Part shown: one piece after another, positions 50,297 through 62,246 of the stretch
How positions within the stretch are numbered: position 1 is the first letter of the stretch
Layout: each line of letters starts with the position of its first letter
NCBI RefSeq assembly: GCF_012489685.1
Contig: NC_080046.1
Coordinates: 30,659,763 to 30,723,762 of the forward strand
Direction of reading: 5' to 3'
Length of the DNA stretch: 64,000 bases
Source: Lotus japonicus
Lineage: Eukaryota; Streptophyta; Magnoliopsida; Fabales; Fabaceae
The notes under the pieces: model-generated
The model's input: the letters and a program-made list of their open reading frames with translations, nothing else
The model's database searches: none
What the model was told of the DNA's origin: nothing
Made by a program: the position numbers and the translations under genes

Positions 50297-51380
50297 CAGG
50301 TGGAAACTTGAGATTTCCACGTGAATCCTGGGCTATTTCACGTGGAAACTTGAGTTTTCCACGTGAAACCTTGGCATTTTCACATGGAATGTTGAGATTT
50401 CCTAGCTTTCCACGTGAAAACCTGAGATTTCCAAGCTTTTCACGTGGATCTTGGCCAATTTCACTTGGAAACTTGAGTTTTCCAAGCTTTCCACGTGAAA
50501 CCTAGGCTATTTCACGTGGAAACATGAGTTTTCCACGTGACACCTTTGCATTCTCACGTGGAATCCTGAGATTTCCAAGCTTTTCACGTGGAACTTGGCC
50601 AATTTCACAAGGAAACTTGAGTTTTCCACGTGAAACCTTGGCATTTTCACGTGGAATGTTGAGATTTCTTAGCTTTCCACGTGAAACCTTGGCTTTACAC
50701 GTGGAATCCTGAGATTTCCAAGCTTTCCACGTGAAACCTGGGCTATTTCACGTGGAAACATGAGTTTTCCACGTGAAACCTTGGCATTTTCACGTGGAAT
50801 GTTGAGATTTCCTAGCTTTCCACGTGACACCTTGGCTTCTCACGTGGAATCCTGAGATTTCCACGTGAAACCATGGCTTGTCAGGTGGAATCCTGAGATT
50901 TCCAAGCTTTTCACGTGGAACTTGGCCAATTTCACGTGGAAACTTGAGTTTTTTAAGCTTTCCACGTGAAACCTGGGCTATTTCACGTGGAAACATGAGT
51001 TTTCCACGTGAAACCTTGGCATTTTCACGTGGAATGTTGAGATTTCCTAGCTTTCCACGTGACACCTTAGCTTCTCACGTGGAATCCTGAGATTTCCACG
51101 TGAAACCATGGCTTTCCACGTGGAATCCAGAGATTCCAAGCTTTTCACGTGGAACTTGGCCAATTTCACGTGGAAACTTGAGTTTTCCAGGCTTTCCACG
51201 TGAAACCTGCGCTATTTCACGTGGGAACATGAGTTTTTCACGTGAAACCTTGGCATTTTCACGTGGAATGTTGAGATTTCCTAGCTTTCCACGTGACACC
51301 TTGGCTTCTCACGTGGAATCCTGAGATTTCCACGTGAAACCATGGCTTTTCACGTGGAATCCTGAGATTTTCAAGCTTTT
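50297..51380. repeat. Contracted HOR copy, 1,084 bp
   Basis: Two monomers (469 bp) shorter than the basic unit. The following copy starts in the same phase, so ~50,308 and 51,392 onward run in parallel (50,790/51,874, for example). Confidence 0.85.
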
Positions 51381-54300
51381 CAGGTGGAAACTTGAGATTT
51401 CCACGTGAATCCTGGGCTATTTCACGTGGAAACTTGAGTTTTCCACGTGAAACCTTGGCATTTTCACATGGAATGTTGAGATTTCCTAGCTTTCCACGTG
51501 AAAACCTGAGATTTCCAAGCTTTTCACGTGGATCTTGGCCAATTTCACTTGGAAACTTGAGTTTTCCAAGCTTTCCACGTGAAACCTAGGCTATTTCACG
51601 TGGAAACATGAGTTTTCCACGTGACACCTTTGCATTCTCACGTGGAATCCTGAGATTTCCAAGCTTTTCACGTGGAACTTGGCCAATTTCACAAGGAAAC
51701 TTGAGTTTTCCACGTGAAACCTTGGCATTTTCACGTGGAATGTTGAGATTTCTTAGCTTTCCACGTGAAACCTTGGCTTTACACGTGGAATCCTGAGATT
51801 TCCAAGCTTTCCACGTGAAACCTGGGCTATTTCACGTGGAAACATGAGTTTTCCACGTGAAACCTTGGCATTTTCACGTGGAATGTTGAGATTTCCTAGC
51901 TTTCCACGTGACACCTTGGCTTCTCACGTGGAATCCTGAGATTTCCACGTGAAACCATGGCTTGTCAGGTGGAATCCTGAGATTTCCAAGCTTTTCACGT
52001 GGAACTTGGCCAATTTCACGTGGAAACTTGAGTTTTTTAAGCTTTCCACGTGAAACCTGGGCTATTTCACGTGGAAACATGAGTTTTCCACGTGAAACCT
52101 TGGCATTTTCACGTGGAATGTTGAGATTTCCTAGCTTTCCACGTGACACCTTTGCTTCTCACGTGGAATCCTGAGATTTCCACGTGACACCATGGCTTTC
52201 CACGTGGAATCCAGAGATTCCAAGCTTTTCACGTGGAACTTGGCCAATTTCACATGGAAACTTGAGTTTTCCAGGCTTTACAGGTGAAACCTGGGCTATT
52301 TCACGTGGAAACTTGAGTTTTCCACGTGAAACCTTGGTATTTTCACGTGGAATGTTGAGATTTCCTAGCTTTCCACGTGACACCTTAGCTTCTCACGTGG
52401 AATCCTGAGATTTCCACGTGAAACCATGGCTTTCCACGTGGAATCCAGAGATTCCAAGCTTTTCACGTGGAACTTGGCCAATTTCACGTGGAAACTTGAG
52501 TTTTCCAGGCTTTCCACGTGAAACCTGGGCTATTTCACGTGGAAACTTGAGTTTTCCACGTGAAACCTTGGCATTTTCACGTGGAATGTTGAGATTTCCT
52601 AGCTTTCCACGTGACACCTTGGCTTCTCACGTGGAATCCTGAGATTTCCACGTGAAACCATGGCTTTTCAGGTGGAATCCTGAGATTTCCAACCTTTTCA
52701 CGTGGAACTTGGCCAATTTCACGTGGAAACTTGAGTTTTTTAAGCTTTCCACGTGAAACCTGCGCTATTTCACGTGGAAACATGAGTTTTCCACGTGAAA
52801 CCTTGGCATTTTCACGTGGAATGTTGAGATTTCCTAGCTTTCCACGTGACACCTTGGCTTCTCACGTGGAATCCTGAGATTTCCACGTGAAACCATGGCT
52901 TTTCACGTGGAATCCTGAGATTTCCATGCTTTTCTGGTGGAAACTTCAGATTTCCACGTGAATCCTGGGCTATTTCACGTGGAAACTTGAGTTTTCCACG
53001 TGAAACCTTGGCATTTTCACATGGAATGTTGAGATTTCCTAGCTTTCCACGTGAAAACCTGAGATTTCCAAGCTTTTCACGTGGAACTTGGCCAATTTCA
53101 CTTGGAAACTTGAGTTTTCCAAGCTTTCCACGTGAAACCTGGGCTATTTCACGTGGAAACATGAGTTTTCCACGTGACACCTTTGCATTCTCACGTGGAA
53201 TCCTGAGATTTCCAAGCTTTTCACGTGGAACTTGGCCAATTTCACAAGGAAACTTGAGTTTTCCACGTGAAACCTTGGCATTTTCACGTGGAATGTTGAG
53301 ATTTCCTAGCTTTCCACGTGAAACATTGGCTTTACACGTGGAATCCTGAGATTTCCAAGCTTTCCACGTGAAACCTGGGCTATTTCACGTGGAAACATGA
53401 GTTTTCCACGTGAAACCTTGGCATTTTCACGTAGAATGTTGAGATTTCCTAGCTTTCCACGTGACACCTTGGCTTCTCACGTGGAATCCTGAGATTTCCA
53501 CGTGAAACCATGGCTTTTCAGGTGGAATCCTGAGATTTCCAAGCTTTTCACGTGGAACTTGGCCAATTTCACGTGGAAACTTGAGTTTTTTAAGCTTTCC
53601 ACGTGAAACCTGGGCTATTTCACGTGGAAACATGAGTTTTCCACGTGAAACCTTGGCATTTTCACGTGGAATGTTGAGATTTCCTAGCTTTCCACGTGAC
53701 ACCTTTGCTTCTCACGTGGAATCCTGAGATTTCCACGTGACACCATGGCTTTCCACGTGGAATCCAGAGATTCCAAGCTTTTCACGTGGAACTTGGCCAA
53801 TTTCACGTGGAAACTTGAGTTTTCCAGGCTTTACAGGTGAAACCTGGGCTATTTCACGTGGAAACTTGAGTTTTCCACGTGAAACCTTGGTATTTTCACG
53901 TGGAATGTTGAGATTTCCTAGCTTTCCACGTGACACCTTAGCTTCTCACGTGGAATCCTGAGATTTCCACGTGAAACCATGGCTTTCCACGTGGAATCCA
54001 GAGATTCCAAGCTTTTCACGTGGAACTTGGCCAATTTCACGTGGAAACTTGAGTTTTCCAGGCTTTCCACGTGAAACCTGGGCTATTTCACGTGGAAACT
54101 TGAGTTTTCCACGTGAAACCTTGGCATTTTCACGTGGAATGTTGAGATTTCCTAGCTTTCCATGTGACACCTTGGCTTCTCACGTGGAATCCTGAGATTT
54201 CCACGTGAAACCATGGCTTTTCAGTTGGAATCCTGAGATTTCCAACCTTTTCACGTGGAACTTGGCCAATTTCACGTGGAAACTTGAGTTTTTTAAGCTT

Positions 54301-54486
54301 TCCACGTGAAACCTGCGCTATTTCACGTGGAAACATGAGTTTTCCACGTGAAACCTTGGCATTTTCACGTGGAATGTTGAGATTTCCTAGCTTTCCACGT
54401 GACACCTTGGCTTCTCACGTGGAATCCTGAGATTTCCACGTGAAACCATGGCTTTTCACGTGGAATCCTGAGATTTCCAAGCTTTT
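51381..54486. repeat. Two consecutive basic HOR copies, 1,553 bp each
   Basis: Copies 51,381-52,933 and 52,934-54,486. The second anchor reads CTGGTG. Near 54,160 one box is CATGTG, and near 54,224 the usual CAGGTGG is CAGTTGG. These are private point changes in otherwise matching copies. Confidence 0.85.
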
Positions 54487-55387
54487 CAGGTGGAAACTTC
54501 AGATTTCCACGTGAATCCTGGGCTATTTCACGTGGAAACTTGAGTTTTCCACGTGAAACCTTGGCATTTTCACATGGAATGTTGAGATTTCCTAGCTTTC
54601 CACGTGAAAACCTGAGATTTCCAAGCTTTTCACGTGGAACTTGGCCAATTTCACTTGGAAACTTGAGTTTTCCAAGCTTTCCACGTGAAACCTGGGCTAC
54701 TTCACGTGGAAACATGAGTTTTCCACGTGACACCTTTGCATTCTCACGTGGAATCCTGAGATTTCCAAGCTTTTCACGTGGAACTTGGCCAATTTCATAA
54801 GGAAACTTGAGTTTTCCACGTGAAACCTTGGCATTTTCACGTGGAATGTTGAGATTTCCTAGCTTTCCACGTGAAACATTGGCTTTACACGTGGAATCCT
54901 GAGATTTCCAAGCTTTCCACGTGAAACCTGGGCTATTTCACGTGGAAACATGAGTTTTCCACGTGAAACCTTGGCATTTTCACGTGGAATGTTGAGATTT
55001 CCTAGCTTTCCACGTGAAACCTTGGCATTTTCACGTGGAATGTTGAGATTTCCTAGCTTTCCACGTGACACCTTGGCTTCTCACGTGGAATCCTGAGATT
55101 TCCACGTGAAACCATGGCTTTTCAGGTGGAATCCTGAGATTTCCAAGCTTTTCACGTGGAACTTGGCCAATTTCACGTGGAAACTTGAGTTTTTTAAGCT
55201 TTCCACGTGAAACCTGGGCTATTTCACGTGGAAACATGAGTTTTCCACGTGAAACCTTGGCATTTTCACGTGGAATGTTGAGATTTCCTAGCTTTCCACG
55301 TGACACCTTGGCTTCTCACGTGGAATCCTGAGATTTCCACGTGAAACCATGGCTTTTCACGTGGAATCCTGAGATTTCCAAGCTTTT
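54487..55387. repeat. Most contracted HOR copy, 901 bp
   Basis: Length equals 1,553 minus three monomers (703) plus the 51-bp dimer duplication at 54,960-55,061. Near 54,796 the usual CACAAGG is CATAAGG. Confidence 0.85.
54960..55061. repeat. Tandem duplication of a single 51-bp F-R dimer
   Basis: Boxes at 54,960, 55,011 and 55,062 bound two identical units: CACGTG, AAACCTTGGCATTTT, CACGTG, GAATGTTGAGATTTCC, TAGCTTTC. Other HOR copies have one. It shows that the 51-bp dimer is itself a unit of copy-number change. Confidence 0.92.
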
Positions 55388-56940
55388 CAGGTGGAAACTT
55401 CAGATTTCCACGTGAATCCAGGGCTATTTCACGTGGAAACTTGAGTTTTCCACGTGAAACCTTGGCATTTTCACATGGAATGTTGAGATTTCCTAGCTTT
55501 CCACGTGAAAACCTGAGATTTCCAAGCTTTTCACGTGGAACTTGGCCAATTTCACTTGGAAACTTGAGTTTTCCAAGCTTTCCACGTGAAACCTGGGCTA
55601 TTTCACGTGGAAACATGAGTTTTCCACGTGACACCTTTGCATTCTCACGTGGAATCCTGAGATTTCCAAGCTTTTCACGTGGAACTTGGCCAATTTCACA
55701 AGGAAACTTGAGTTTTCCACGTGAAACCTTGGCATTTTCACGTGGAATGTTGAGATTTCCTAGCTTTCCACGTGAAACATTGGCTTTACACGTGGAATCC
55801 TGAGATTTCCAAGCTTTCCACGTGAAACCTGGGCTATTTCACGTGGAAACATGAGTTTTCCACGTGAAACCTTGGCATTTTCACGTGGAATGTTGAGATT
55901 TCCTAGCTTTCCACGTGACACCTTGGCTTCTCACGTGGAATCCTGAGATTTCCACGTGAAACCATGGCTTTTCACGTGGAATCCTGAGATTTTCAAGCTT
56001 TTCACGTGGAACTTGGCCAATTTCACGTGGAAACTGGAGTTTTTTAAGCTTTCCTAGTGAAACCTGGGCTATTTCAAGTGGAAACATGAGTTTTCCACGT
56101 GAAACCTTGGCATTTTCACGTGGAATGTTGAGATTTCCTAGCTTTCCACGTGACACCTTGGCTTCTCACGTGGAATCCTGAGATTTCCACGTGAAACCAT
56201 GGCTTTTCACGTGGAATCCTGAGATTTCCAAGTTTTCACGTGGTACTTGGCTAATTGCACGTGGAAACCTGAGTTTTCCAGGCTTTCCACGTGAAACCTG
56301 GCCTATTTCACGTGGAAACTTGAGTTTTCCAGGTGTAACCTTGGCATTTTCACGTGGAATGTTGAGATTTCCTAGCTTTCCACGTGACACCTTGGCTTCT
56401 CACGAGGAATCCTGAGATTTCCACGTGAAACCATGGCTTTCCACGTGGAATCCAGAGATTCCAAGCTTTTCACGTGGAACTTGGCCAATTTCACGTGGAA
56501 ACTTGATTTTTCCAGGCTTTCCACGTGAAACCTGTGCTATTTCACGTGGAAACTTGAGTTTTCCACGTGAAACCTTGGCATTTTCACGTGGAATGTTGAG
56601 ATTTCCTAGCTTTCCACGTGACACCTTGGCTTCTCACGTGGAATCCCGATATTTCCACGTGAAACCATGGCTTTTCAGGTGGAATCCTGAGATTTCCAAC
56701 CTTTTCACGTGGAACTTGGCCAATTTCACGTGGAAACTTGAGTTTTTTAAGCTTTCCACGTGAAACCTGCGCTATTTCACGTGGGAACATGAGTTTGCCA
56801 CGTGAAACCTTGGCATTTTCACGTGGAATGTTGAGATTTCCTAGCTTTCCACGTGACACCTTGGCTTCTCACGTGGAATCCTGAGATTTCCACGTGAAAC
56901 CATGGCTTTTCACGTGGAATCCTGAGATTTTCAAGCTTTT
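55388..56940. repeat. Basic HOR copy, 1,553 bp
   Basis: Same length as the basic unit but with different monomer types: it contains the TAATTGCACGTGG monomer (near 56,250) and CTTTCCTAGTG (near 56,053), a damaged box shared with a monomer in domain E near 59,077. Confidence 0.82.
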
Positions 56941-57760
56941 CAGGTGGAAACTTGAGATTTCCACGTGAGTCCTGGGCTATTTCACGTGGAAACTTGAGTT
57001 TTCCACGTGAAACCTTGGCATTTTCACATGGAATGTTGAGATTTCCTAGCTTTCCACGTGAAAACCTGAGATTTCCAAGCTTTTCACGTGGATCTTGGCC
57101 AATTTCACTTGGAAACTTGAGTTTTCCAAGCTTTCCACGTGAAACCTGGGCTATTTCACGTGGAAACATGAGTTTTCCACGTGACACCTTTGCATTCTCA
57201 CGTGGAATCCTGAGATTTCCAAGCTTTTCACGTGGAACTTGGCCAATTTCACAAGGAAACTTGAGTTTTCCACGTGAAACCTTGGCATTTTCACGTGGAA
57301 TGTTGAGATTTCTTAGCTTTCCACGTGAAACCTTGGCTTTACACGTGGAATCCTGAGATTTCCAAGCTTTCCACGTGAAACCTGGGCTATTTCACGTGGA
57401 AACATGAGTTTTCCACGTGAAACCTTGGCATTTTCACGTGGAATGTTGAGATTTCCTAGCTTTCCACGTGACACCTTGGCTTCTCACGTGGAATCCTGAG
57501 ATTTCCACGTGAAACCATGGCTTGTCAGGTGGAATCCTGAGATTTCCAAGCTTTTCACGTGGAACTTGGCCAATTTCACGTGGAAACTTGAGTTTTTTAA
57601 GCTTTCCACGTGAAACCTGGGCTATTTCACGTGGAAACATGAGTTTTCCACGTGAAACCTTGGCATTTTCACGTGGAATGTTGAGATTTCCTAGCTTTCC
57701 ACGTGACACCTTGGCTTCTCACGTGGAATCCTGAGATTTCCACGTGACACCATGGCTTTC

Positions 57761-57766
57761 CACGTG
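57761..57766. other. Domain D/E junction on a box
   Basis: The left side follows the CCATGGCTTTCCACGTG monomer, whose normal continuation is GAATCCAGAG. Here the box continues as AAACCTGGGC, the continuation of a different box position. The switch occurs exactly at CACGTG. Confidence 0.78.
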
Positions 57767-57890
57767 AAACCTGGGCTATTTCACGTGGAAACATGAGTTT
57801 TCCACGTGAAACCTTGGCATTTTCACGTGGAATGTTGAGATTTCCTAGCTTTCCACGTGAAACCTTGGCTTTACACGTGGAATCCTGAGA

Positions 57891-60378
57891 TTTACGAGCT
57901 TTCCACGTGAAACCTGGGCTATTTCACGTGGAAACATGAGTTTTCCACGTGAAACCTTAGCATTTTCACGTGGAATGTTGAGATTTCCTAGCTTTCCACG
58001 TGACACCTTGACTTCTCACGTGGAATCCTGAGATTTCCACGTGAAACCATGACTTTTCACATGGAATACTGAGATTTCCAAGCTTTTCACGTGGAACTTG
58101 GCCAATTGCACGTGGAAACTTGAGTTTTCCAAGCTTTCCACGTGAAACCTGGGCTAGTTCAAGTCGAAACTTGAGTTTTCCACGTGAAACCTTGGCATTT
58201 TCACGTGGAATGTTGAGATTTCCTAGCTTTCCACGTGACACCTAGGCTTCTCACGTGGAATCCTGAGATTTCCACGTGAACCCATGGCTTTTCACGTGGA
58301 ATCCTGAGATTTCCAAGCTTTTCACGTGGATCTTGGCCAATTTCACGTGGAAACTTGAGTTTGTTAAGCTTTCCACGTGAAACCTGGGCTATTTCACGTG
58401 GAAACTTGAGTTTTCCACGTGTAACCTTTGCATTTTCACGTGGAATGTTGAGATTTCCTAGCTTTCCACGTGACACCTTGGCTTCTCACGTGGAATCCTG
58501 AGATTTCCACGTGAAACCATGGCTTTTCAGGTGGAATCCTGAGATTTCCAAGCTTTTCACGTGGAACTTGGCCAATTTCACGTGGAAACTTGAGTTTTTT
58601 AAGCTTTCCACGTGAAACCTGGGCTATTTCACGTGGAAACATGAGTTTTCCACGTGAAACCTTGGCATTTTCACGTGGAATGTTGAGATTTCCTAGCTTT
58701 CCACGTGACACCTTGGCTTCTCACGTGGAATCCTGAGATTTCCACGTGAAACCATGGCTTTTCACGTGGAATCCTGAGATTTCCAAGTTTTCACGTGGAA
58801 CTTGGCCAATTGCACGTGGAAACCTGAGTTTACCAGGCTTTCCACGTGAAACCTGGGCTATTTCACGTGGAAACTTGAGTTTTCCACGTGAAACCTCGGC
58901 ATTTTCACGTGGAATGTTGAGATTTCCTAGCTTTCCACGTGACACCTTGGCTTCTCACGTGGAATCCTGAGATTTCCACGTGAAACCATGGCTTTTCACG
59001 TGGAATCCTGAGATTTTCAAGCTTTTCACGTGGAACTTGGCCAATTTCACGTGGAAACTGGAGTTTTTTAAGCTTTCCTAGTGAAACCTGAGCTATTTCA
59101 AGTGGAAACATGAGTTTTCCACGTGAAACCTTGGCATTTTCACGTGGAATGTTGAGATTTCCTAGCTTTCCACGTGACACCTTGGCTTCTCACGTGGAAT
59201 CCTGAGATTTCCACGTGAAACCATGGCTTTTCACGTGGAATCCTGAGATTTCCAAGTTTTCACGTGGTACTTGGCTAATTGCACGTGGAAACCTGAGTTT
59301 TCCAGGCTTTCCACGTGAAACCTGGCCTATTTCACGTGGAAACTTGAGTTTTCCAGGTGTAACCTTGGCATTTTCACGTGGAATGTTGAGATTTCCTAGC
59401 TTTCCACGTGCCACCTTGGCTTCTCACGTGGAATCCTGAGATTTCCACGTGAAACCATGGCTTTCCACGTGGAATCCAGAGATTCCAAGCTTTTCACGTG
59501 GAACTTGGCCAATTTCACGTGGAAACTTGAGTTTTCCAGGCTTTCCACGAGAAACCTAGGCTATTTCACGTGGAAACTTGAGTTTTCCACTGGAAACCTT
59601 GGCATTTTCACGTGGAATGTTGAGATTTCCTAGCTTTCCACGTGACACCTTGGTTTCTCACGTGGAATCCTGAGATTTCCACGTGAAACCATGGCTTTTC
59701 AGGTGGAATCCTGAGATTTCCAAGCTTTTCACGTGGAACTTGGCCAATTTCACGTGGAAACTTGAGTTTTTTAAGCTTTCCACGTGAAACCTGGGCTATT
59801 TCACGTGGAAACATGAGTTTTCCACGTGAAACCTTGGCATTTTCACGTGGAATGTTGAGATTTCCAAGCTTTCCACGTGACACCTTGGCTTCTCACGTGG
59901 AATCCTGAGATTTCCACGTGAAACCATGGCTTTTCACGTGGAATCCTGAGATTTCCAAGTTTTCACGGGGAACTTGGCATATTTCACGTGGAAACTTGAG
60001 TTTCTTAAGCTTTCCACGTGAAACCTGGGCTATTTCACGTGGAAACTTGAGTTTTCCACGTGTAACCTTTGCATTTTCACGTGGAATGTTGAGATTTCCT
60101 AGCTTTCCACGTGACACCTTGGCTTCTCACGTGGAATCCTGAGATTTCCACGTGAAACCATGGCTTTCCATGTGGAATCCAGAGATTCCAAGCTTTTCAC
60201 GTGGAACTTGGCCAATTTCACGTGGAAACTTGAGTTTTTTAAGCTTTCCACGTGAAACCTGGGCTATTTCACGTGGAAACATGAGTTTTCCACGTGAAAC
60301 CTTGGCATTTTCACGTGGAATGTTGAGATTTCCTAGCTTTCCACGTGAAACCTTGGCTTTACACGTGGAATCCTGAGA
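57891..60378. repeat. Domain E HOR copy, 2,488 bp
   Basis: About 620 bp longer than the next copy. It includes domain-D type monomers (AATTGCACGTGG with TTTACCAGGC near 58,810, and CTTTCCTAGTG near 59,077), so it is a hybrid of D and E sequence. Confidence 0.8.
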
Positions 60379-62246
60379 TTTACGAGCTTTCCACGTGAAA
60401 CCTGGGCTATTTCACGTGGAAACATGAGTTTTCCACGTGAAACCTTAGCATTTTCACGTGGAATGTTGAGATTTCCTAGCTTTCCACGTGACACCTTGAC
60501 TTCTCACGTGGAATCCTGAGATTTCCACGTGAAACCATGACTTTTCACATGGAATACTGAGATTTCCAAGCTTTTCACGTAGAACTTGGCCAATTGCACG
60601 TGGAAACTTGAGTTTTCCAAGCTTTTCACGTGAAACCTGGGCTAGTTCAAGTCGAAACTTGAGTTTTCCACGTGAAATCTTGGCATTTTCACGTGGAATG
60701 TTGAGATTTCCTAGCTTTCCACGTGACACCTTGGCTTCTCACGTGGAATCCTGAGATTTCCACGTGAACCCATGGCTTTTCACGTGGAATCTTGAGATTT
60801 CCAAGCTTTTCACGTCGATCTTGGCCAATTTCACGTGGAAACTTGAGTTTGTTAAGCTTTCCACGTGAAACCTGGGCTATTTCACATGGAAACATGAGTT
60901 TTCCACGTGAAACCTTGGTATTTTCACGTGGAATGTTGAGATTTCCTAGCTTTCCACGTGACACCTTGGCTTCTCACGTGGAATCCTGAGATTTCCACTT
61001 GAAACCATTGCTTTTCACGTGGAATCCTGAGATTTCCAAGTTTTCACGTGGAACTTGGCCAATTGCACGAGGAAACATGAGTTTTCCAAGCTTTCCACGT
61101 GAAACCTGGGCTATTTCACGTGGAAACTTGAGTTTTCCACGTGTAACCTTTGCATTTTCACGTGGAATGTTGAGATTTCCTAGCTTTCCACGTGACACCT
61201 TGGCTTCTCACGTGGAATCCTGAGATTTCCCGTCATGGCTTTTCATGTGGAATCCTGAGATTTCCAAGTTTTCACGTGGAACTTGGCCAATTGCACGTGG
61301 AAACTTGAGTTTTCCAAGCCTTCCACGTGAGACCTGGGCTATTTCACGTGGAAACTTGAGTTTTCCACGTGTAACCTTGGCATTTTCACGTGGAATGTTG
61401 AGATTTCCTAGCTTTCCACGTGAAACCATGACTTTTCACGTGGAATCCTGAGATTCCAAGCTTTTCACATGGAACTTGGCCAATTTCACGTGGAAACTTG
61501 AGTTTTCCAGGCTTTCCACGTGAAACCAGGGCTATTTCACGTGGAAACATGAGTTTTCCACGTGAAACCTTGGCATTTTCACGTGGAATGTTGAGATTTC
61601 CTAGCTTTCCACGTGACCCCTTGGCTTCTCACGTGGAATCCTGAGATTTCCACGTGACACCATGGCTTTCCACGTGGAATCCAGAGATTCCAAGCTTTTC
61701 ACGTGGAAGTTGGCCAATTTCACGTGGAAACTTGAGTTTTCCAGGCTTTCCACGTGAAACCTGGGCTATTTCACAAGGAAACTTGAGTTTTCCACGTGAA
61801 ACCTTGGCATTTTCACGTGGAATGTTGAGATTTCCTAGTTTTCCACGTGACACCTTTGCTTCTCACGTGGAATCCTGAGATTTCCAAGCTTTTCACGTGG
61901 AATTTGGCCAATTTCACGTGGCAACTTGAGTTTTTTAAGCTTTCCACGTCAAACCTGGGCGATTTCACGTGGAAACATGAGTTTTCCACGTGAAACCTTG
62001 GCATTTTCACGTGGAATGTTGAGATTTCCTAGCTTTCCACGTGACACCTTGGCTTTTCACGTGAAATCCTGAGATTCCAAGCTTTTCACGTGGAAACTTG
62101 AGTTTTCCAGGCTTTCCACGTGAAACCAGGGCTATTTCACGTGGAAACTTGAGTTTTCCACGTGAAACCTTGGCATTTTCACGTGGAATGTTGAGATTTC
62201 CTAGCTTTCCACGTGAAACCTTGGCTTTACACGTGGAATCCTGAGA
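60379..62246. repeat. Domain E HOR copy, 1,868 bp
   Basis: Parallel to the following copy. Near 61,230 the sequence GATTTCCCGTCATGGC lacks six bases relative to the next copy (GATTTCCACGTGAAACCATGGC), which destroys one box. After this point the offset changes from 1,868 to 1,874 bp. Confidence 0.87.

Larger units (their letters stand above)
27561..57760. repeat. Domain D: homogenised 234-bp monomers in 1,553 + n x 234-bp HORs
   Basis: The HOR anchor is the altered box in TTTTCAGGTGGAAACTT. It starts at 29,909 (read as TAGGTG), 31,462, 33,015, 35,696, 36,972, 38,995, 41,252, 43,508, 45,530, 47,787, 50,297, 51,381, 52,934 (CTGGTG), 54,487, 55,388 and 56,941. Intervals are 1,553, 1,553, 2,681, 1,276, 2,023, 2,257, 2,256, 2,022, 2,257, 2,510, 1,084, 1,553, 1,553, 901 and 1,553 bp. 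Most differ from 1,553 by whole multiples of ~234.5 bp. AAACATGAG after R boxes and AGTTTTTTAAGC are domain markers. Long stretches of neighbouring copies look identical by eye. Confidence 0.9.
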
